Assembly (NCBI RefSeq): GCF_000316575.1
Contig: NC_019682.1
Location: 4,896,001 to 4,960,000, forward strand
Direction: 5' to 3'
From: Calothrix sp. PCC 7507
GTDB lineage: Bacteria; Cyanobacteriota; Cyanobacteriia; Cyanobacteriales; Nostocaceae
DNA length: 64,000 nucleotides
Shown here in pieces: positions 45,599-55,467 of the stretch; within the stretch, counting starts at the first letter, position 1, and each line of letters opens with the position of its first letter. The notes under the pieces are model-generated. The model did no database searches, was not told the origin of the DNA, and was given only the letters and a program-made list of their open reading frames with translations. The position numbers and the translations under genes were made by a program.

Positions 45599-47491
45599 TT
45601 ACAGTTTAGTACCACACTCAGAACAGAAGTTATGGGTGGGAAGATTTTTAGCGTGGCAGTGGCTGCAATAAACTGGTTCTATGGAAGCTTTCGGGGGTTG
45701 TTTGGGCAAGCCGATCATTTGGGCGTTGCTCTTCCCTGGAGCCACCATTGGGTAGCAGTTTTCGTCTCTGGTGACGCGGACATCTACAACTACGGGGCCA
45801 TTGTGTGCGAGCATTTGGGCGATCGCATCTTTAAGTTCTTCTCGCTTGCTGATCACCATGCCTTTGATCCCATAGGCTTGAGCCAAAAGCTCAACGTCTG
45901 GCATCCCTACTTCCATATTGGAGCATGAGTAACGCTCGCCGTAGAATGCTTGCTGCCACTGGCGCACCATCCCCTGCCAGCCATTATTGATAATCACGGT
46001 CTTGACATTGATGCCATATTGTGCTAGCGTGCCCAGTTCTTGTAAACACATTTGAAAACTGGCATCGCCACTGATACAGATAACTTCGTCATCAGGAAAT
46101 GCTACTTTCGCACCCATTGCCGCAGGTACGCCAAAGCCCATCGTGCCTAAACCTGCACTAGAAATCCAGCGTCGGGGGCCGTTCTTGAGGAATTGGGCTG
46201 CCCACATCTGGTGTTGACCGACATCTGTGGTATAGAAAGCATGGGGTGCTTGACTACCAATTTCCACAATCACCTCTTGGGGTGAAATGCTATCGGGATG
46301 GTGGGGAACTTCTAGGGGATATTCGTCCCGCCAACGATTAATTAAGTTCAGCCATTCTTGGTTTTGGTTGGGTGTAGCTTTTGTGCCTGTTTGCTTGCAC
46401 CGACGCAACAAGTCAATCAAGACTCTTCGCACATCGCCGACGATAGGCACTTCTGGGACGCGGTTTTTGCCAACTTCTGCCGGATCAATGTCGATGTGAA
46501 TGACTTTTGCACGGGAGGCGAATTCATCCAATTTACCGGTGACGCGGTCATCAAACCTAGCACCGACACAAATTAATAAATCACAATCAGTGACAGCAAA
46601 GTTGGCGTAGGCGGTGCCATGCATCCCTAACATTCCCAATGCGAGGGGATGATGTTCGTCAAAAACGCCGATACCCATCAACGTTGTGGTGACGGGGATA
46701 TTAAATAACTCAGCTAGTTCTTTAATTTCTTCATGAGCACCAGATGCGATCGCACCACCACCGACATATAGTAGTGGTCGGCGACTGTCACAAATTAACT
46801 GTAGCGCCGCGTTAATCTGCCGTGGATTCCCCTTCACAGTGGGACGATAGCCAGGTAACTTTATTGATCCTGGTTCCACAGGCACATAGTCGAATTCTTC
46901 TAAAGCTACATCCTTGGGGACATCAATTAAAACTGGCCCCGGTCGCCCAGTGCTAGCAATGTGGAATGCTTCAGCGACAATGCGCGCCATATCTTTCGGG
47001 TCACGCACTACATAGGAGTGTTTGACAATTGGTAAAGTAATACCGTAGATGTCGGTTTCTTGAAACGCATCTGTACCAATTGATGCTCGTGGTACTTGTC
47101 CTGTCACCACAACCATTGGAATTGAGTCCATGTAGGCGGTGGCGATGCCTGTCACCAAGTTAGTCGCCCCAGGTCCAGAAGTGCCAAAGCATACCCCCAC
47201 CTTGCCTGTGGCACGGGCATAGCCATCAGCTGCGTGGGATGCACCTTGTTCATGTCTGACTAGGATATGCTTGACGCCACCGGTTGCTACCACCTTGTAT
47301 AGGTCATCGTAAATCGGCAGAATTGCCCCGCCGGGATAACCAAAAATATGCTCAACTCCGTGGCGTTGGAGACTATCAAGCAAGGCAAAACCACCCGATG
47401 CACGCTTGGGCGTCACAGGGCTGGGGATAGAAGTCTTAGACTGGACGTGATTCTCGGTTTGGGGGGAACTAGTTCGGGAAAGCGATCGCAC
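45599..47491 (-). CDS. ilvB: Acetolactate synthase large subunit with a C-terminal zinc ribbon
   Basis: I take GTG 47491 (GAGG 7 bases upstream), giving 630 residues. ThDP enzyme catalysing the first step of branched-chain amino-acid synthesis (pyruvate to acetolactate, or with 2-oxobutyrate). Visible: [10 protein letters not shown], the catalytic Glu in [37 protein letters not shown], and the ThDP-Mg motif GDASFQ..NNGWQGM. An N-terminal 35-residue Ser/Thr-rich extension precedes the core. Unusually, the last 25 residues are [18 protein letters not shown] plus GTKL, a zinc ribbon. The small subunit is not in the window. Confidence 0.95.
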   Translation of the reverse strand: MRSLSRTSSPQTENHVQSKTSIPSPVTPKRASGGFALLDSLQRHGVEHIFGYPGGAILPIYDDLYKVVATGGVKHILVRHEQGASHAADGYARATGKVGVCFGTSGPGATNLVTGIATAYMDSIPMVVVTGQVPRASIGTDAFQETDIYGITLPIVKHSYVVRDPKDMARIVAEAFHIASTGRPGPVLIDVPKDVALEEFDYVPVEPGSIKLPGYRPTVKGNPRQINAALQLICDSRRPLLYVGGGAIASGAHEEIKELAELFNIPVTTTLMGIGVFDEHHPLALGMLGMHGTAYANFAVTDCDLLICVGARFDDRVTGKLDEFASRAKVIHIDIDPAEVGKNRVPEVPIVGDVRRVLIDLLRRCKQTGTKATPNQNQEWLNLINRWRDEYPLEVPHHPDSISPQEVIVEIGSQAPHAFYTTDVGQHQMWAAQFLKNGPRRWISSAGLGTMGFGVPAAMGAKVAFPDDEVICISGDASFQMCLQELGTLAQYGINVKTVIINNGWQGMVRQWQQAFYGERYSCSNMEVGMPDVELLAQAYGIKGMVISKREELKDAIAQMLAHNGPVVVDVRVTRDENCYPMVAPGKSNAQMIGLPKQPPKASIEPVYCSHCHAKNLPTHNFCSECGTKL

Positions 47492-47617
47492 TGTCAAACC
47501 TCAGAGAGTAGCTAAGTTAATGCTGAAATTCTGTAGTTAAGATTTCATTTTAATGGAAAACTTCAATCAAATCCTCACAGAAATTTCAACTTTACATAAC
47601 AAACTCTTTTTAGGGGA

Positions 47618-47698
47618 TTGAGGAATAGGGACTGGGAGCAGGGAGCAGGGAGCAGGGGGAGAATAATTCTTGACCTATTGCCTATTGCCTATTGCCCC
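47618..47698. repeat. GGGAGCAGGG / CCTATTGCC tandem repeats between MFS and ilvB genes
   Basis: AGGGAGCAGGGAGCAGGGGG and then CCTATTGCCTATTGCCTATT, heptamer-like words. This is the same family as the insertions inside the two kinases. The upstream part, 47492-47617, should hold the ilvB promoter; no clear box is visible. Confidence 0.85.
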
Positions 47699-48967
47699 TT
47701 AAATCACATCCTGCAAAACTCGGCGAGTATTCTGCCAAGCCCAAACACCAACAACAGCGACGATAACGCTCATGCTGACAAGCACAGTTCGCAAACCCAG
47801 AGCATCAGTTAGTGGGCCAGTAATGGCTAGAGGTAAAGACAGGGCAATATTCACAGCATGATTTTGAAAGCCAAAAACTTTTCCGTGCATTGTGGGTGGT
47901 GTTTGCTGTTGAATTAAAGTTTGCATCGGTACGCCGATGAGGGCAGCACCCACACCTAACAATGCACAAAGTCCCAAAGCTAGTAACAGGTTGTGAACAA
48001 AAGTAAACACTCCCAAAACTAGCGCCATCATTACAAATCCGATTAAAGGTAAAGGCTTGTGATGGCATTTTTCTCCCCAATGACCCAAAAGTCCTGCACC
48101 TAAGACCATACCCACCCCAGCAGCTGCTAAGAAAAAGCCAAACTGTTTTTCCTTTAAGCCAAACTCTGCTGCCAGTCTAATTGCTAGCACCGTCAAGGCT
48201 GCAAACACGCAATACAACGTCACCAGTTGCAGCATGGCATTTAACACGAGACGATTTTTCTTCAGATAGCGCAAGCTGCCTTTGAATTCAGCCCAAGGGT
48301 TAATTAGGGCTTGCTGCTCCCCATCTCCCGTAACTTTATGTTCTTTAAATTTAATTGGCTGCATGATCGCCGCCGATAATAAATATAATGCACTGACTAT
48401 AATCTCTTGACCGTAATCTTCTCCCAAAAAGCTTTTCGCCCAACTCAAAATTGGCTCTCCGATTGCAAAGCCGACTATTAAAGCTCCCATCATTGTGCTG
48501 CTAAACAATGCATTAGCGGCCATTAAGTTTTCGCGCTTAACTAACAAGGGGATGGCAGCTTGTTCAGCAGGCGCAAAAAACTGGGTAACAGTTGAGATAC
48601 CAAAAGTGAGTATCAACAAAATCAGGAATTGTCGTGGTAATAACGGAATCAACAAAGTCAATAATCCGCGCACGACATCAGAGCCAACCATAATCAGCTT
48701 CTTGGGTAGGCGGTCAACAAAGATACCACCCGCCGAACCAAACAAAATTGCTGGGATGGTAAACGCCACCATCAAAGTTGAGTACATCGAGTTTTCTGCG
48801 AGTCCTGGAGGTGGTGGGTAATTTTCCAGCAAGGCAATCATCAAAACGAAGAAAACCTTATCTCCTAACTGGGAAACCAATTGCCCAATCCACAGGAGCA
48901 AAAAACCACGGTTTTTTAGCAGCGCGCCAAACCCATTATTAACAGCAGCAGGTTCAGTTGGAAACAT
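47699..48967 (-). CDS. MFS exporter (MFS_3 / EntS-like)
   Basis: 422 residues with twelve predicted membrane helices, starting GFLLLWIGQLVSQLGDKVFFVLMIAL, and the inter-helix motif GGIFVDRLPKKLIMVGSDVVRG between helices 2 and 3. This is the signature of the MFS_3 group, which includes siderophore exporters and macrolide efflux pumps. The substrate cannot be predicted. There is no clear ribosome binding site before the ATG. The 5' side (48968-49182) is a GGGGGAGTGGGG / CTCCCTCATCT low-complexity block without a gene. Confidence 0.88.
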   Translation of the reverse strand: MFPTEPAAVNNGFGALLKNRGFLLLWIGQLVSQLGDKVFFVLMIALLENYPPPPGLAENSMYSTLMVAFTIPAILFGSAGGIFVDRLPKKLIMVGSDVVRGLLTLLIPLLPRQFLILLILTFGISTVTQFFAPAEQAAIPLLVKRENLMAANALFSSTMMGALIVGFAIGEPILSWAKSFLGEDYGQEIIVSALYLLSAAIMQPIKFKEHKVTGDGEQQALINPWAEFKGSLRYLKKNRLVLNAMLQLVTLYCVFAALTVLAIRLAAEFGLKEKQFGFFLAAAGVGMVLGAGLLGHWGEKCHHKPLPLIGFVMMALVLGVFTFVHNLLLALGLCALLGVGAALIGVPMQTLIQQQTPPTMHGKVFGFQNHAVNIALSLPLAITGPLTDALGLRTVLVSMSVIVAVVGVWAWQNTRRVLQDVI

Positions 48968-49182
48968 TAGATACTTGGGAATTTTGACTAGGGTAGATGG
49001 GGAGTGGGGAGCAGGGGGAGTGGGGGGAGGATGGGAAGTAGGGGGAGTGGGGGAGAAAATTAATGAACAATCATTATTTTTATATCTATTTCTTCTTTAT
49101 CTCCCTCATCTCCCTCATCTTCATATTCTCTTACCCTACACTCCCTATTTCTCACTCCTGCTGGCTGACTCTATTGTCCGGA
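48968..49182. repeat. Low-complexity block between MFS and hydrolase-like genes
   Basis: GGGAGTGGGGGG-type words at 48990-49045 and ATCTCCCTCATCTCCCTCAT at about 49099-49118. The short open frame across it is compositional. Confidence 0.75.
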
Positions 49183-49758
49183 CTATTTTTCTTCATAGCG
49201 CTTTAACAGCAGATGCAAAAATTCAGATGCACCCAGATTACTAGCAGGGGAAGAGGCTGCCATAGCTTGGTTTACCCAGCATCCTTGAATCATTTGAGGT
49301 GATGACCACATAGATAGATGGTCAACTGCTGGCTCGGCATAAAAGTTATCTTGCCCACTTCCCAGCAATGAGGAACTCCAATGTGTGAAATAATTATGGC
49401 TCATCCGATGAATGGGAAAATCCCCGAATAGTGGCACACCCCATCCATCTATGGCGATAAATGCTTTGATATTACCTCCTGAGAGTTGCCACAAGGATGC
49501 AGCAACTATTGCCCCCACTACACCAGCACTATAGCTAATGAATATAACTGGCGATTTTAGCTGATCTCCCAAGCGATCGCACAAAAACTGCAAAATGTGA
49601 AATCCTGACAGCGTCAAAACACCGCTTCCAGGATAAATTAGTATGTTTACTGGTTTTTGATCAATTAAATTAGCTGGAAATTGATCTAACGATCCTGATA
49701 AAAAGCTCTTAGTCAGTTCTGGCTCGTGTATTCCCGGGCAAATGATTATGTTCATCAT
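49183..49758 (-). CDS. Alpha/beta-hydrolase-like conserved protein
   Basis: 191 residues. It opens MNIIICPGIHEPELT (strand, then Gly-x-His loop), and VIFISYSAGVVGAIVAA resembles the nucleophile elbow with Ser in S-Y-S-A-G rather than G-x-S-x-G. A late WSSPQMIQGCW could carry other active-site residues. Related cyanobacterial proteins are uncharacterised. It is divergent from the ferrochelatase-like gene. Activity is not established. Confidence 0.6.
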   Translation of the reverse strand: MMNIIICPGIHEPELTKSFLSGSLDQFPANLIDQKPVNILIYPGSGVLTLSGFHILQFLCDRLGDQLKSPVIFISYSAGVVGAIVAASLWQLSGGNIKAFIAIDGWGVPLFGDFPIHRMSHNYFTHWSSSLLGSGQDNFYAEPAVDHLSMWSSPQMIQGCWVNQAMAASSPASNLGASEFLHLLLKRYEEK

Positions 49759-50102
49759 TGGTCATTTGTCATTGGTCATTCGTCATTCGTCAAGGTTATT
49801 CTCTCCCTCATCCTCCTGCTCCCTGCCCCCTGCCCCTTAATTAGGTAAGTTTTTTTGTCTATGTGTTATTAGGCTAAATCTATTTATGATTGATCTAGTT
49901 ATCCTATCCCCCCGGATGGGATAAAATTTGACTAAAGAAGTCTGAAATGTAAAGGATAAAGGATGAAACAAGAGTGAGCGAAAAAATATGATTCTTTTCG
50001 ATACTCATGCCTCATCCATCAAGGGATGAGGCAGTTTCACACTACATACCTCATACTTCACACTTCATTTGACTAGATTTTGGTTACATTGAGGAACTCA
50101 TT
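49759..50102. other. Divergent intergenic region with heptamer repeats
   Basis: TCATTGGTCATTTGTCATTG and TCATTCGTCATTCGTCA tandem words (about 49755-49790) and CTCCCTGCCCCCTGCCCCTT (49818-49839) lie near the hydrolase start. The rest is AT-rich and should hold the promoter of the gene at 50103. A short repeat TTTCACACTACATACCTCAT...ACTTCACACTTCA is present at 50033-50068. Confidence 0.6.
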
Positions 50103-51218
50103 GTGGTTGCCACGCCGGAAAAACTACAGCACACCCACGAGCATCTATCAGGTCAAGACCGTATCGCCGTCTTGCTGATGGGCTACGGTGAAGTCGAAAG
50201 TTACGAAGATTTCGCTAACTATAACGAACAGGCGTTAAATCTACTGACAGCAAAATTTGCACCAGTACCAACCTGGATTTATCCCCCCCTAGCAAAGCTT
50301 TTAGCATTGTTTGATCGCCATGAGTGGGGACACACACACCACGATTTTATCTCTCCACACAACGCCATTTTTGAAAAGCAACGGGCTGGGATTGAGAAGA
50401 ATTTACAACAAACTTGGGGCGATCGCATCCAAGTTTTCAAGGCTTTCAATTTCTGCGCTCCTTTTTTACCCCAGCAAGTCTTGGCAGAAATTAAAAACCA
50501 AGGCTTTGAAAAAATTCTGATTTATCCACTCCTGGTTGTTGATTCCATTTTTACTAGTGGTATTGCCGTTGAGCAAGTTAACAACGCTTTGGCTGACATG
50601 GCTGATGGTGAACAACATTGGCTAAAAGGACTCCGTTATATTCCCTCTTTCTACAACGAACCAGATTATATCCATTTGATGGCTCATCTAGTAGAGGAGA
50701 AAATTAGCACCGATTTAGCCGCATCTCATTTACCTTCCCAAATCGGGATTGTGTTGATGAACCACGGTTGTCCCCATAAAGCCAAAGGTTTCACTTCTGG
50801 GATTACCGAAAGTCAAACACTTTACGATTTAGTCCGGGATCAGTTAATTAACAAGTATCCTTTAATTTCAGTAGGTTGGCTCAATCACGACACACCCCTA
50901 ATTGAATGGACGCTGCCAAACGCCGAGCAAGCGGCTAATAACCTGATTCAATTGGGTGCAAAAGCAGTAGTGTTTATGCCTATTGGCTTTGCCACAGAAA
51001 ACCACGAAACTTTATTAGACGTACACCACATTATCCATGCTTTGGCGAAAAAGCATCCTCATGTGGAATATGTACAAATGCCTTGTGTCAACGATCATCC
51101 AGAATTTCTGGCTATGGTAGCTGGATGGGCAAATGCTCAGATTGGCGAGTTGAGCCAGCAAGAATCTGTAACAGTTAACCCTCAGTTAGCTGGGCATCAT
51201 CACCACCATCATCATTAA
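50103..51218 (+). CDS. Ferrochelatase-like chelatase with a heptahistidine C-terminus
   Basis: 371 residues from GTG 50103 (GAGG 8 bases upstream). The two-lobed ferrochelatase fold is visible: VLLMGYGEVES at the first strand, IYPLLVVDSIFTSG mid-way, LMNHGCP with H221 at the catalytic-His position, and GFATENHETLL with E302 at the catalytic-Glu position. It lacks the CAB helix that ends the main cyanobacterial HemH. Instead the protein ends in seven consecutive His. So it is probably a paralogue that handles a divalent metal, possibly cobalt, nickel or iron. The substrate is unknown. A strong hairpin follows the stop. Confidence 0.8.
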   Translation: MVATPEKLQHTHEHLSGQDRIAVLLMGYGEVESYEDFANYNEQALNLLTAKFAPVPTWIYPPLAKLLALFDRHEWGHTHHDFISPHNAIFEKQRAGIEKNLQQTWGDRIQVFKAFNFCAPFLPQQVLAEIKNQGFEKILIYPLLVVDSIFTSGIAVEQVNNALADMADGEQHWLKGLRYIPSFYNEPDYIHLMAHLVEEKISTDLAASHLPSQIGIVLMNHGCPHKAKGFTSGITESQTLYDLVRDQLINKYPLISVGWLNHDTPLIEWTLPNAEQAANNLIQLGAKAVVFMPIGFATENHETLLDVHHIIHALAKKHPHVEYVQMPCVNDHPEFLAMVAGWANAQIGELSQQESVTVNPQLAGHHHHHHH

Positions 51219-51230
51219 TTAAAAAGCTGC

Positions 51231-51261
51231 AGGATGAAGTATGAAACTTATACTTCATCCT
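51231..51261. terminator. Bidirectional hairpin between the convergent chelatase and Uma2 genes
   Basis: AGGATGAAGTAT (51231-51242) pairs perfectly with ATACTTCATCCT (51250-51261). On the minus strand it is followed by GCAGCTTTTTAATT. It covers the Uma2 stop codon. Confidence 0.75.
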
Positions 51262-51902
51262 TCGCTGGGATTTTGGCTCAGATTCCGTCGTAGCTGACGA
51301 ATAGCAACGCTAGTGTTACGTTCGTCAGCGATGCGGAAACATTCGTTGATTACTTGTGAAACATTAATGTTGGGAAAATAGCGGCTGTCAGTCTGAACAC
51401 TGTAGCCGTCTCCTCGCAAACCATAAATTTTGAGTTGCTTCTTTTTGAATAACCAAACTTCCGGTACTCGATAGGGTAGGTAGTCATTCACATCAGTGTA
51501 GCTGGTTACGTCTATCTCAATTACTAAATCGGGCGGTGGTTCGGTATCCCAATTAATCCTATCTTTGCCAGCTATAGCTTCCCAGTTATCAATATAAAAG
51601 CAGTAATCTGGCTCAACACCGCTTTCGTTGAGCAATTCTAGCGTGATGGGAGTAAAAGACTCATATTCTCGCTCCAGATAATCGAGCAAAACTTTGACTA
51701 CGTCTGCAATCAAATTCGTGTTACGTCCATGTTCTGGTAGCGGTGCCATCAAAAGAATTTCTCCGGGTCGGTATTTGATGCGAGGAGAAGAGCGATCGCC
51801 TAGTTGTTGAGTTAATATCTGATAGTCTTGCCAACTACTAGGTAGTCTTACCACCGCACCGGGAGGTAATTGGATTTTCTCTGGCGTAATCAAGGTATAC
51901 AT
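51255..51902 (-). CDS. Uma2-family (DUF820) PD-(D/E)XK protein
   Basis: 215 residues from ATG 51902; ten upstream codons are unlikely to be used. The Uma2 pattern is clear: IKYRPGEILLMAPLPEHGRNTNLI, GVEPDYCFYI, PPPDLVIEIDVTS with the E-x-D core, YRVPEVWLF. These proteins belong to the PD-(D/E)XK nuclease clan and exist in many copies in cyanobacteria. Cellular roles are unknown. The 3' end overlaps a hairpin shared with the chelatase gene. Confidence 0.85.
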   Translation of the reverse strand: MYTLITPEKIQLPPGAVVRLPSSWQDYQILTQQLGDRSSPRIKYRPGEILLMAPLPEHGRNTNLIADVVKVLLDYLEREYESFTPITLELLNESGVEPDYCFYIDNWEAIAGKDRINWDTEPPPDLVIEIDVTSYTDVNDYLPYRVPEVWLFKKKQLKIYGLRGDGYSVQTDSRYFPNINVSQVINECFRIADERNTSVAIRQLRRNLSQNPSEG

Positions 51903-51968
51903 TGAAATTACTCTTTTTCTGTGCCCGATCAAAGAGAAAATCCCCTATGAGGAAATATCCTCCTACTT

Positions 51969-52514
51969 CTAATTTACTCCTCGCAGCTTGCGAGTGTTAT
52001 CTACTAAACTCTGAGCAAATTGATCAAACCGCTGGGATAGTTTTTCATCTAGCAATTTGCCTTCAGGACTGAAAGCACCGTAGGCTTGTCCAATCGCAAT
52101 TTGTTCGGGAATCACCCAACCATGTACCCAACGAACAATTAACCGCAGGTCGTTAAGGGCATTACTATTAGACTGACCTCCCAAAACGCTAATCAGTCCC
52201 GCTACTTTACCGGATAGTTCTGTAAAACTCATCAAATCTAGGGCATTTTTGATCACACCACTGACACTGCCATGATATTCAGGCGTCGCCAAAATTAACC
52301 CATCAGCCCCACTAACTGTATCCCGTAGCCTTTGAACATCCGGATATTCTAGATACTCTTTGTCACCATTGCAAAATGGTAGCTGCAACTGCCGCAAATC
52401 GAGAATTTCTACCTCTGCACCCAGCGCTTCTACTCTTTGCGCTGCTATTTGCAAAGCTATCTGGGTATAGGAGTTGGCTCTTAAACTACCACCAATACCA
52501 ACAATTCTCACCAT
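51969..52514 (-). CDS. NADPH-dependent FMN reductase-like flavoprotein
   Basis: 181 residues. It has the flavodoxin-like fold with the FMN phosphate loop GIGGSLRANSYTQ, LPFCNGD, and TPEYHGSVSGVIKNALD, which is the FMN-isoalloxazine motif of this family (chromate/azo reductase and SsuE-like). AGGTG lies 4-5 bases before the ATG. It may serve ferric or quinone reduction. A perfect 8-3-8 inverted repeat lies about 130 bases upstream. Confidence 0.88.
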   Translation of the reverse strand: MVRIVGIGGSLRANSYTQIALQIAAQRVEALGAEVEILDLRQLQLPFCNGDKEYLEYPDVQRLRDTVSGADGLILATPEYHGSVSGVIKNALDLMSFTELSGKVAGLISVLGGQSNSNALNDLRLIVRWVHGWVIPEQIAIGQAYGAFSPEGKLLDEKLSQRFDQFAQSLVDNTRKLRGVN

Positions 52515-52642
52515 AATTCACCTACAAATCACTAAACTAATGGAAAATTCTCAATGAAGAATATAGTTGCTAGTAATTCTGTATCTTAGCTCTGGAGTTG
52601 ATACAGAATACATGATTAGGCAATTCTGCAAATTTTGTTAAA

Positions 52643-52661
52643 AATCGTAATCATTACGATT
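52643..52661. promoter_or_regulatory. Inverted repeat AATCGTAA-TCA-TTACGATT, possible operator
   Basis: Perfect 8-base arms around TCA, 129 bases before the FMN reductase ATG and about 400 bases before ftsH. The shape resembles metalloregulator boxes. The regulator is not identified. Confidence 0.45.
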
Positions 52662-52786
52662 ACGCTTATTCTAGCGATTTGTTGCAGAATATGTCAAATT
52701 GCTACGTATGAGAAAATTTGACACCTAAGTAAGTGGGCACAATTAAACCTACATGACTTTGATGGTGAACAGATCCGCGCTATGGA

Positions 52787-52807
52787 GGGTTTAGCACTGC
52801 TAAACCC
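52787..52807. repeat. Stem-loop GGGTTTAGC-ACT-GCTAAACCC
   Basis: Perfect 9-bp stem with a 3-base loop in the region 5' of ftsH, followed by CCTACGAAAG. It resembles common dispersed palindromes of Nostocales. There is no T-run. Confidence 0.7.
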
Positions 52808-52851
52808 CTACGAAAGATGTGTTTTGTTTATCATCCACATTTTGCATTTCC

Positions 52852-52870
52852 TGTCAATTCGTAAGTCCTA
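52852..52870. repeat. Relic end of the 1140-bp IS family
   Basis: TGTCAATTCGTAAGTCCTA resembles the IS right end TCGTCAATGCGTAAGTCCTA. Nothing else of the element is present, so this is a leftover, a solo end or a MITE end. Confidence 0.5.
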
Positions 52871-53065
52871 GCTACTGTGTATGGTGTGGCGTCTCCCCAC
52901 CTCCCGCCTTGTTTTTTGAAAGCTGATGAGAATTTACTGGGAATGGTTTGATGTGGAAGTTAGACTAGATAAGAAAACAGTTATTTCCAGTTATTGCAAT
53001 TTTTGTAAGAAGAATAGGCATAAAACTAGCGCTCAGTTTATGCCAGCAGACAGAGGGTAATTATT

Positions 53066-54955
53066 ATGACAACTTTTGGGAAAAAGGCATTGAAGAAACA
53101 GCCATTGGCAAAGCGTGTGACTTGGACTGGTGCGCTAGCAGCTAGTTTGATCATCTTACCAGGAATTATCGGTGGTACTCCCGCCTTGGCGCAGCAAAAA
53201 GCAGAGCGCGATACCTTAACATATGGTCAGTTGATTCAGAAAACCGAGAAGAACGAAGTTGAAAAAGTCGAGCTTGATGAAACCGAACAGATAGCAAGGG
53301 TTTATTTAAAAGGTCAAAAGTCGGATTCACCGATTCAGGTGAGACTTTTGGAGCAAAATACAGAGTTGATTAACAAACTCAAACAAAAAAACGTTGATTT
53401 TGCTGAAGTTTCTTCTGCTAATAGTCGGGCTGCTGTAGGTCTTTTGATCAATCTGATGTGGATTTTGCCATTGGTGGCTTTGATGCTATTGTTCCTGCGC
53501 CGTTCAACTAATGCGTCTAGTCAAGCGATGAACTTTGGCAAATCTCGCGCCCGCTTCCAAATGGAGGCGAAAACGGGTGTGAAGTTTGATGATGTGGCTG
53601 GGGTAGAAGAAGCGAAAGAAGAACTGCAAGAAGTAGTGACTTTCCTCAAACAGCCAGAAAGATTTACGGCTGTCGGCGCAAGAATTCCTAAAGGAGTACT
53701 GTTAATTGGTCCTCCTGGTACTGGTAAAACTCTACTAGCCAAAGCGATCGCAGGGGAAGCCGCTGTACCCTTTTTCAGTATTTCTGGCTCAGAATTTGTC
53801 GAGATGTTCGTTGGTGTGGGTGCATCTCGTGTGCGGGACTTGTTTAAGAAAGCCAAAGATAATGCTCCTTGTCTGATATTTATCGATGAAATCGACGCCG
53901 TAGGCCGACAACGAGGTGCTGGTATCGGTGGCGGTAATGACGAGAGAGAACAAACCCTCAACCAACTACTTACGGAGATGGATGGTTTTGAAGGTAACAC
54001 AGGCATCATTATTATTGCTGCCACCAACCGCCCAGATGTACTGGATACAGCCCTACTCCGTCCAGGACGCTTTGACAGGCAAGTGATGGTTGATGCACCG
54101 GATTTAAAAGGGCGACTGGAGATTTTAAAAGTCCATGCGCGCAACAAGAAGATTGACCCTAGTGTATCTCTAGAAGCGATCGCTCGCCGCACCCCCGGAT
54201 TTACTGGTGCAGACTTAGCCAACTTACTCAACGAAGCCGCCATTCTCACCGCCAGAAGACGGAAAGAAGCGATTACCATTTTAGAAATTGATGATGCTGT
54301 AGACCGGGTAGTCGCAGGGATGGAGGGTACCGCCTTGGTAGATAGCAAAAGCAAGCGTTTGATTGCTTACCACGAAGTCGGACACGCCTTAATAGGTACC
54401 TTACTCAAAGACCATGACCCTGTACAGAAAGTCACACTCATTCCTCGAGGACAAGCACTAGGATTAACTTGGTTTACCCCCAACGAAGAACAGGGGTTAG
54501 TTTCCCGTTCCCAACTCAAAGCCAGAATTACTGCTACTTTAGGTGGACGTGCTGCTGAAGAAATTGTTTTCGGTAAGCCAGAAGTGACTACAGGTGCAGG
54601 AAATGACCTGCAACAAGTGACAAATATGGCACGACAAATGGTAACTCGATTTGGGATGTCTGAATTAGGGCCATTGTCTTTAGAAAGTCAAAGTGCAGAG
54701 GTATTTTTGGGGCGCGACTGGATGAGTAAATCAGAATATTCTGAAGAGATTGCCGCCAAAATTGATTCACAAGTCCGCGAAATTATTAACCACTGCTATC
54801 TCAAAGCTAAAGAACTGTTGCAAGAAAACCGCACTGCGTTAGAACGTTTAGTAGATTTGTTAGCAGATCAGGAGACCATAGAAGGCGAACTATTCCGCAA
54901 AATTGTTGCCGAACATACCCAAGTAGCTGATGAGCAATTGGTCGTATCCCACTAA
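53066..54955 (+). CDS. ftsH: FtsH membrane AAA protease
   Basis: 629 residues; GAGGG lies 8 bases before the ATG. An N-terminal signal-anchor helix (about 22-44) with ALAQ-like processing residues precedes the extracytoplasmic domain and a second helix (about 130-147). AAA module: Walker A GPPGTGKT (215-222), Walker [29 protein letters not shown]. Protease: HEVGH (436-440) and third zinc ligand D514 in [13 protein letters not shown]. It degrades membrane proteins, in cyanobacteria notably damaged photosystem II D1. Four FtsH paralogues usually exist; I cannot say which this is. The long antisense frame at 53521-54354 is not a gene. Confidence 0.96.
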   Translation: MTTFGKKALKKQPLAKRVTWTGALAASLIILPGIIGGTPALAQQKAERDTLTYGQLIQKTEKNEVEKVELDETEQIARVYLKGQKSDSPIQVRLLEQNTELINKLKQKNVDFAEVSSANSRAAVGLLINLMWILPLVALMLLFLRRSTNASSQAMNFGKSRARFQMEAKTGVKFDDVAGVEEAKEELQEVVTFLKQPERFTAVGARIPKGVLLIGPPGTGKTLLAKAIAGEAAVPFFSISGSEFVEMFVGVGASRVRDLFKKAKDNAPCLIFIDEIDAVGRQRGAGIGGGNDEREQTLNQLLTEMDGFEGNTGIIIIAATNRPDVLDTALLRPGRFDRQVMVDAPDLKGRLEILKVHARNKKIDPSVSLEAIARRTPGFTGADLANLLNEAAILTARRRKEAITILEIDDAVDRVVAGMEGTALVDSKSKRLIAYHEVGHALIGTLLKDHDPVQKVTLIPRGQALGLTWFTPNEEQGLVSRSQLKARITATLGGRAAEEIVFGKPEVTTGAGNDLQQVTNMARQMVTRFGMSELGPLSLESQSAEVFLGRDWMSKSEYSEEIAAKIDSQVREIINHCYLKAKELLQENRTALERLVDLLADQETIEGELFRKIVAEHTQVADEQLVVSH

Positions 54956-54983
54956 AAGTTAGTGAATAGTCAATAGTTATTAC

Positions 54984-55159
54984 TCTAGTGTCGTGTCAAG
55001 ACTAAAATGTTGCAAAAAAATGTAGGTTGGGTTGAGGAACGAACCCCAACAAAAACGAGAGAATGTTGGGTTACCCTGCGGGAAGCCGCTCCGCGTCTAC
55101 GCAAAGCCTCAACCCAACCTATGTCTAATGCACTATTTTAGTCTAGAAACGCTACTAGA
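54984..55159. repeat. MITE-like element, intact copy (TAGTGTCG...CGCTACTA)
   Basis: The left end contains AAGACTAAAATGTTGCA. The right end in reverse complement contains TAGACTAAAATAGTGCA, so the ends are imperfect inverted repeats. The middle holds TGTAGGTTGGGTTGAGG and GCCTCAACCCAACC as a second inverted pair. A related element is split around the IS110 gene at 38.7-40.5 kb. Confidence 0.7.
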
Positions 55160-55275
55160 CTATTGAATATTCTGATATGTTTAAAAGCGGTCAGTTGATC
55201 GATATCAAAAAACATTAAACTGAGATGTAGGACTGGTATTTTATTTTTACATTCAGCGTAGATACGGGTTTTGTA

Positions 55276-55462
55276 AGGCAGTGCCTAGGCTGTTGACTTT
55301 GTAAGAAATTAGCTAAAAATTATCATGCAATTTTTGTGTTTACCGTAGGGGCATCGGCACTGCCGTGCCCTGATGACAACGTTAACTACGACTATGATTT
55401 TGTATGATGCATTTTGGGCTGAAAACCCTCAGAATAAACACCCTAGGCATAGCCCATCCTAC
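55276..55462. repeat. MITE-like element with CCTAGG-containing inverted ends, copy 2
   Basis: The left end is TGCCTAGGCTGTTGACTTTG (55282-55301). The right end in reverse complement is ATGCCTAGGGTGTTTATTCT. It ends 5 bases before the next ATG, so it supplies the leader of that gene. Confidence 0.55.
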
Positions 55463-55467
55463 AAATT

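Noticed and set aside
49183-49758. Assignment as a true lipase or esterase
   Set aside because: The nucleophile elbow is SYSAG rather than G-x-S-x-G, so only a fold-level call is given.
53521-54354. 277-codon antisense frame within ftsH
   Set aside because: Composition follows ftsH third-position bias; no start signal and no recognisable domain.
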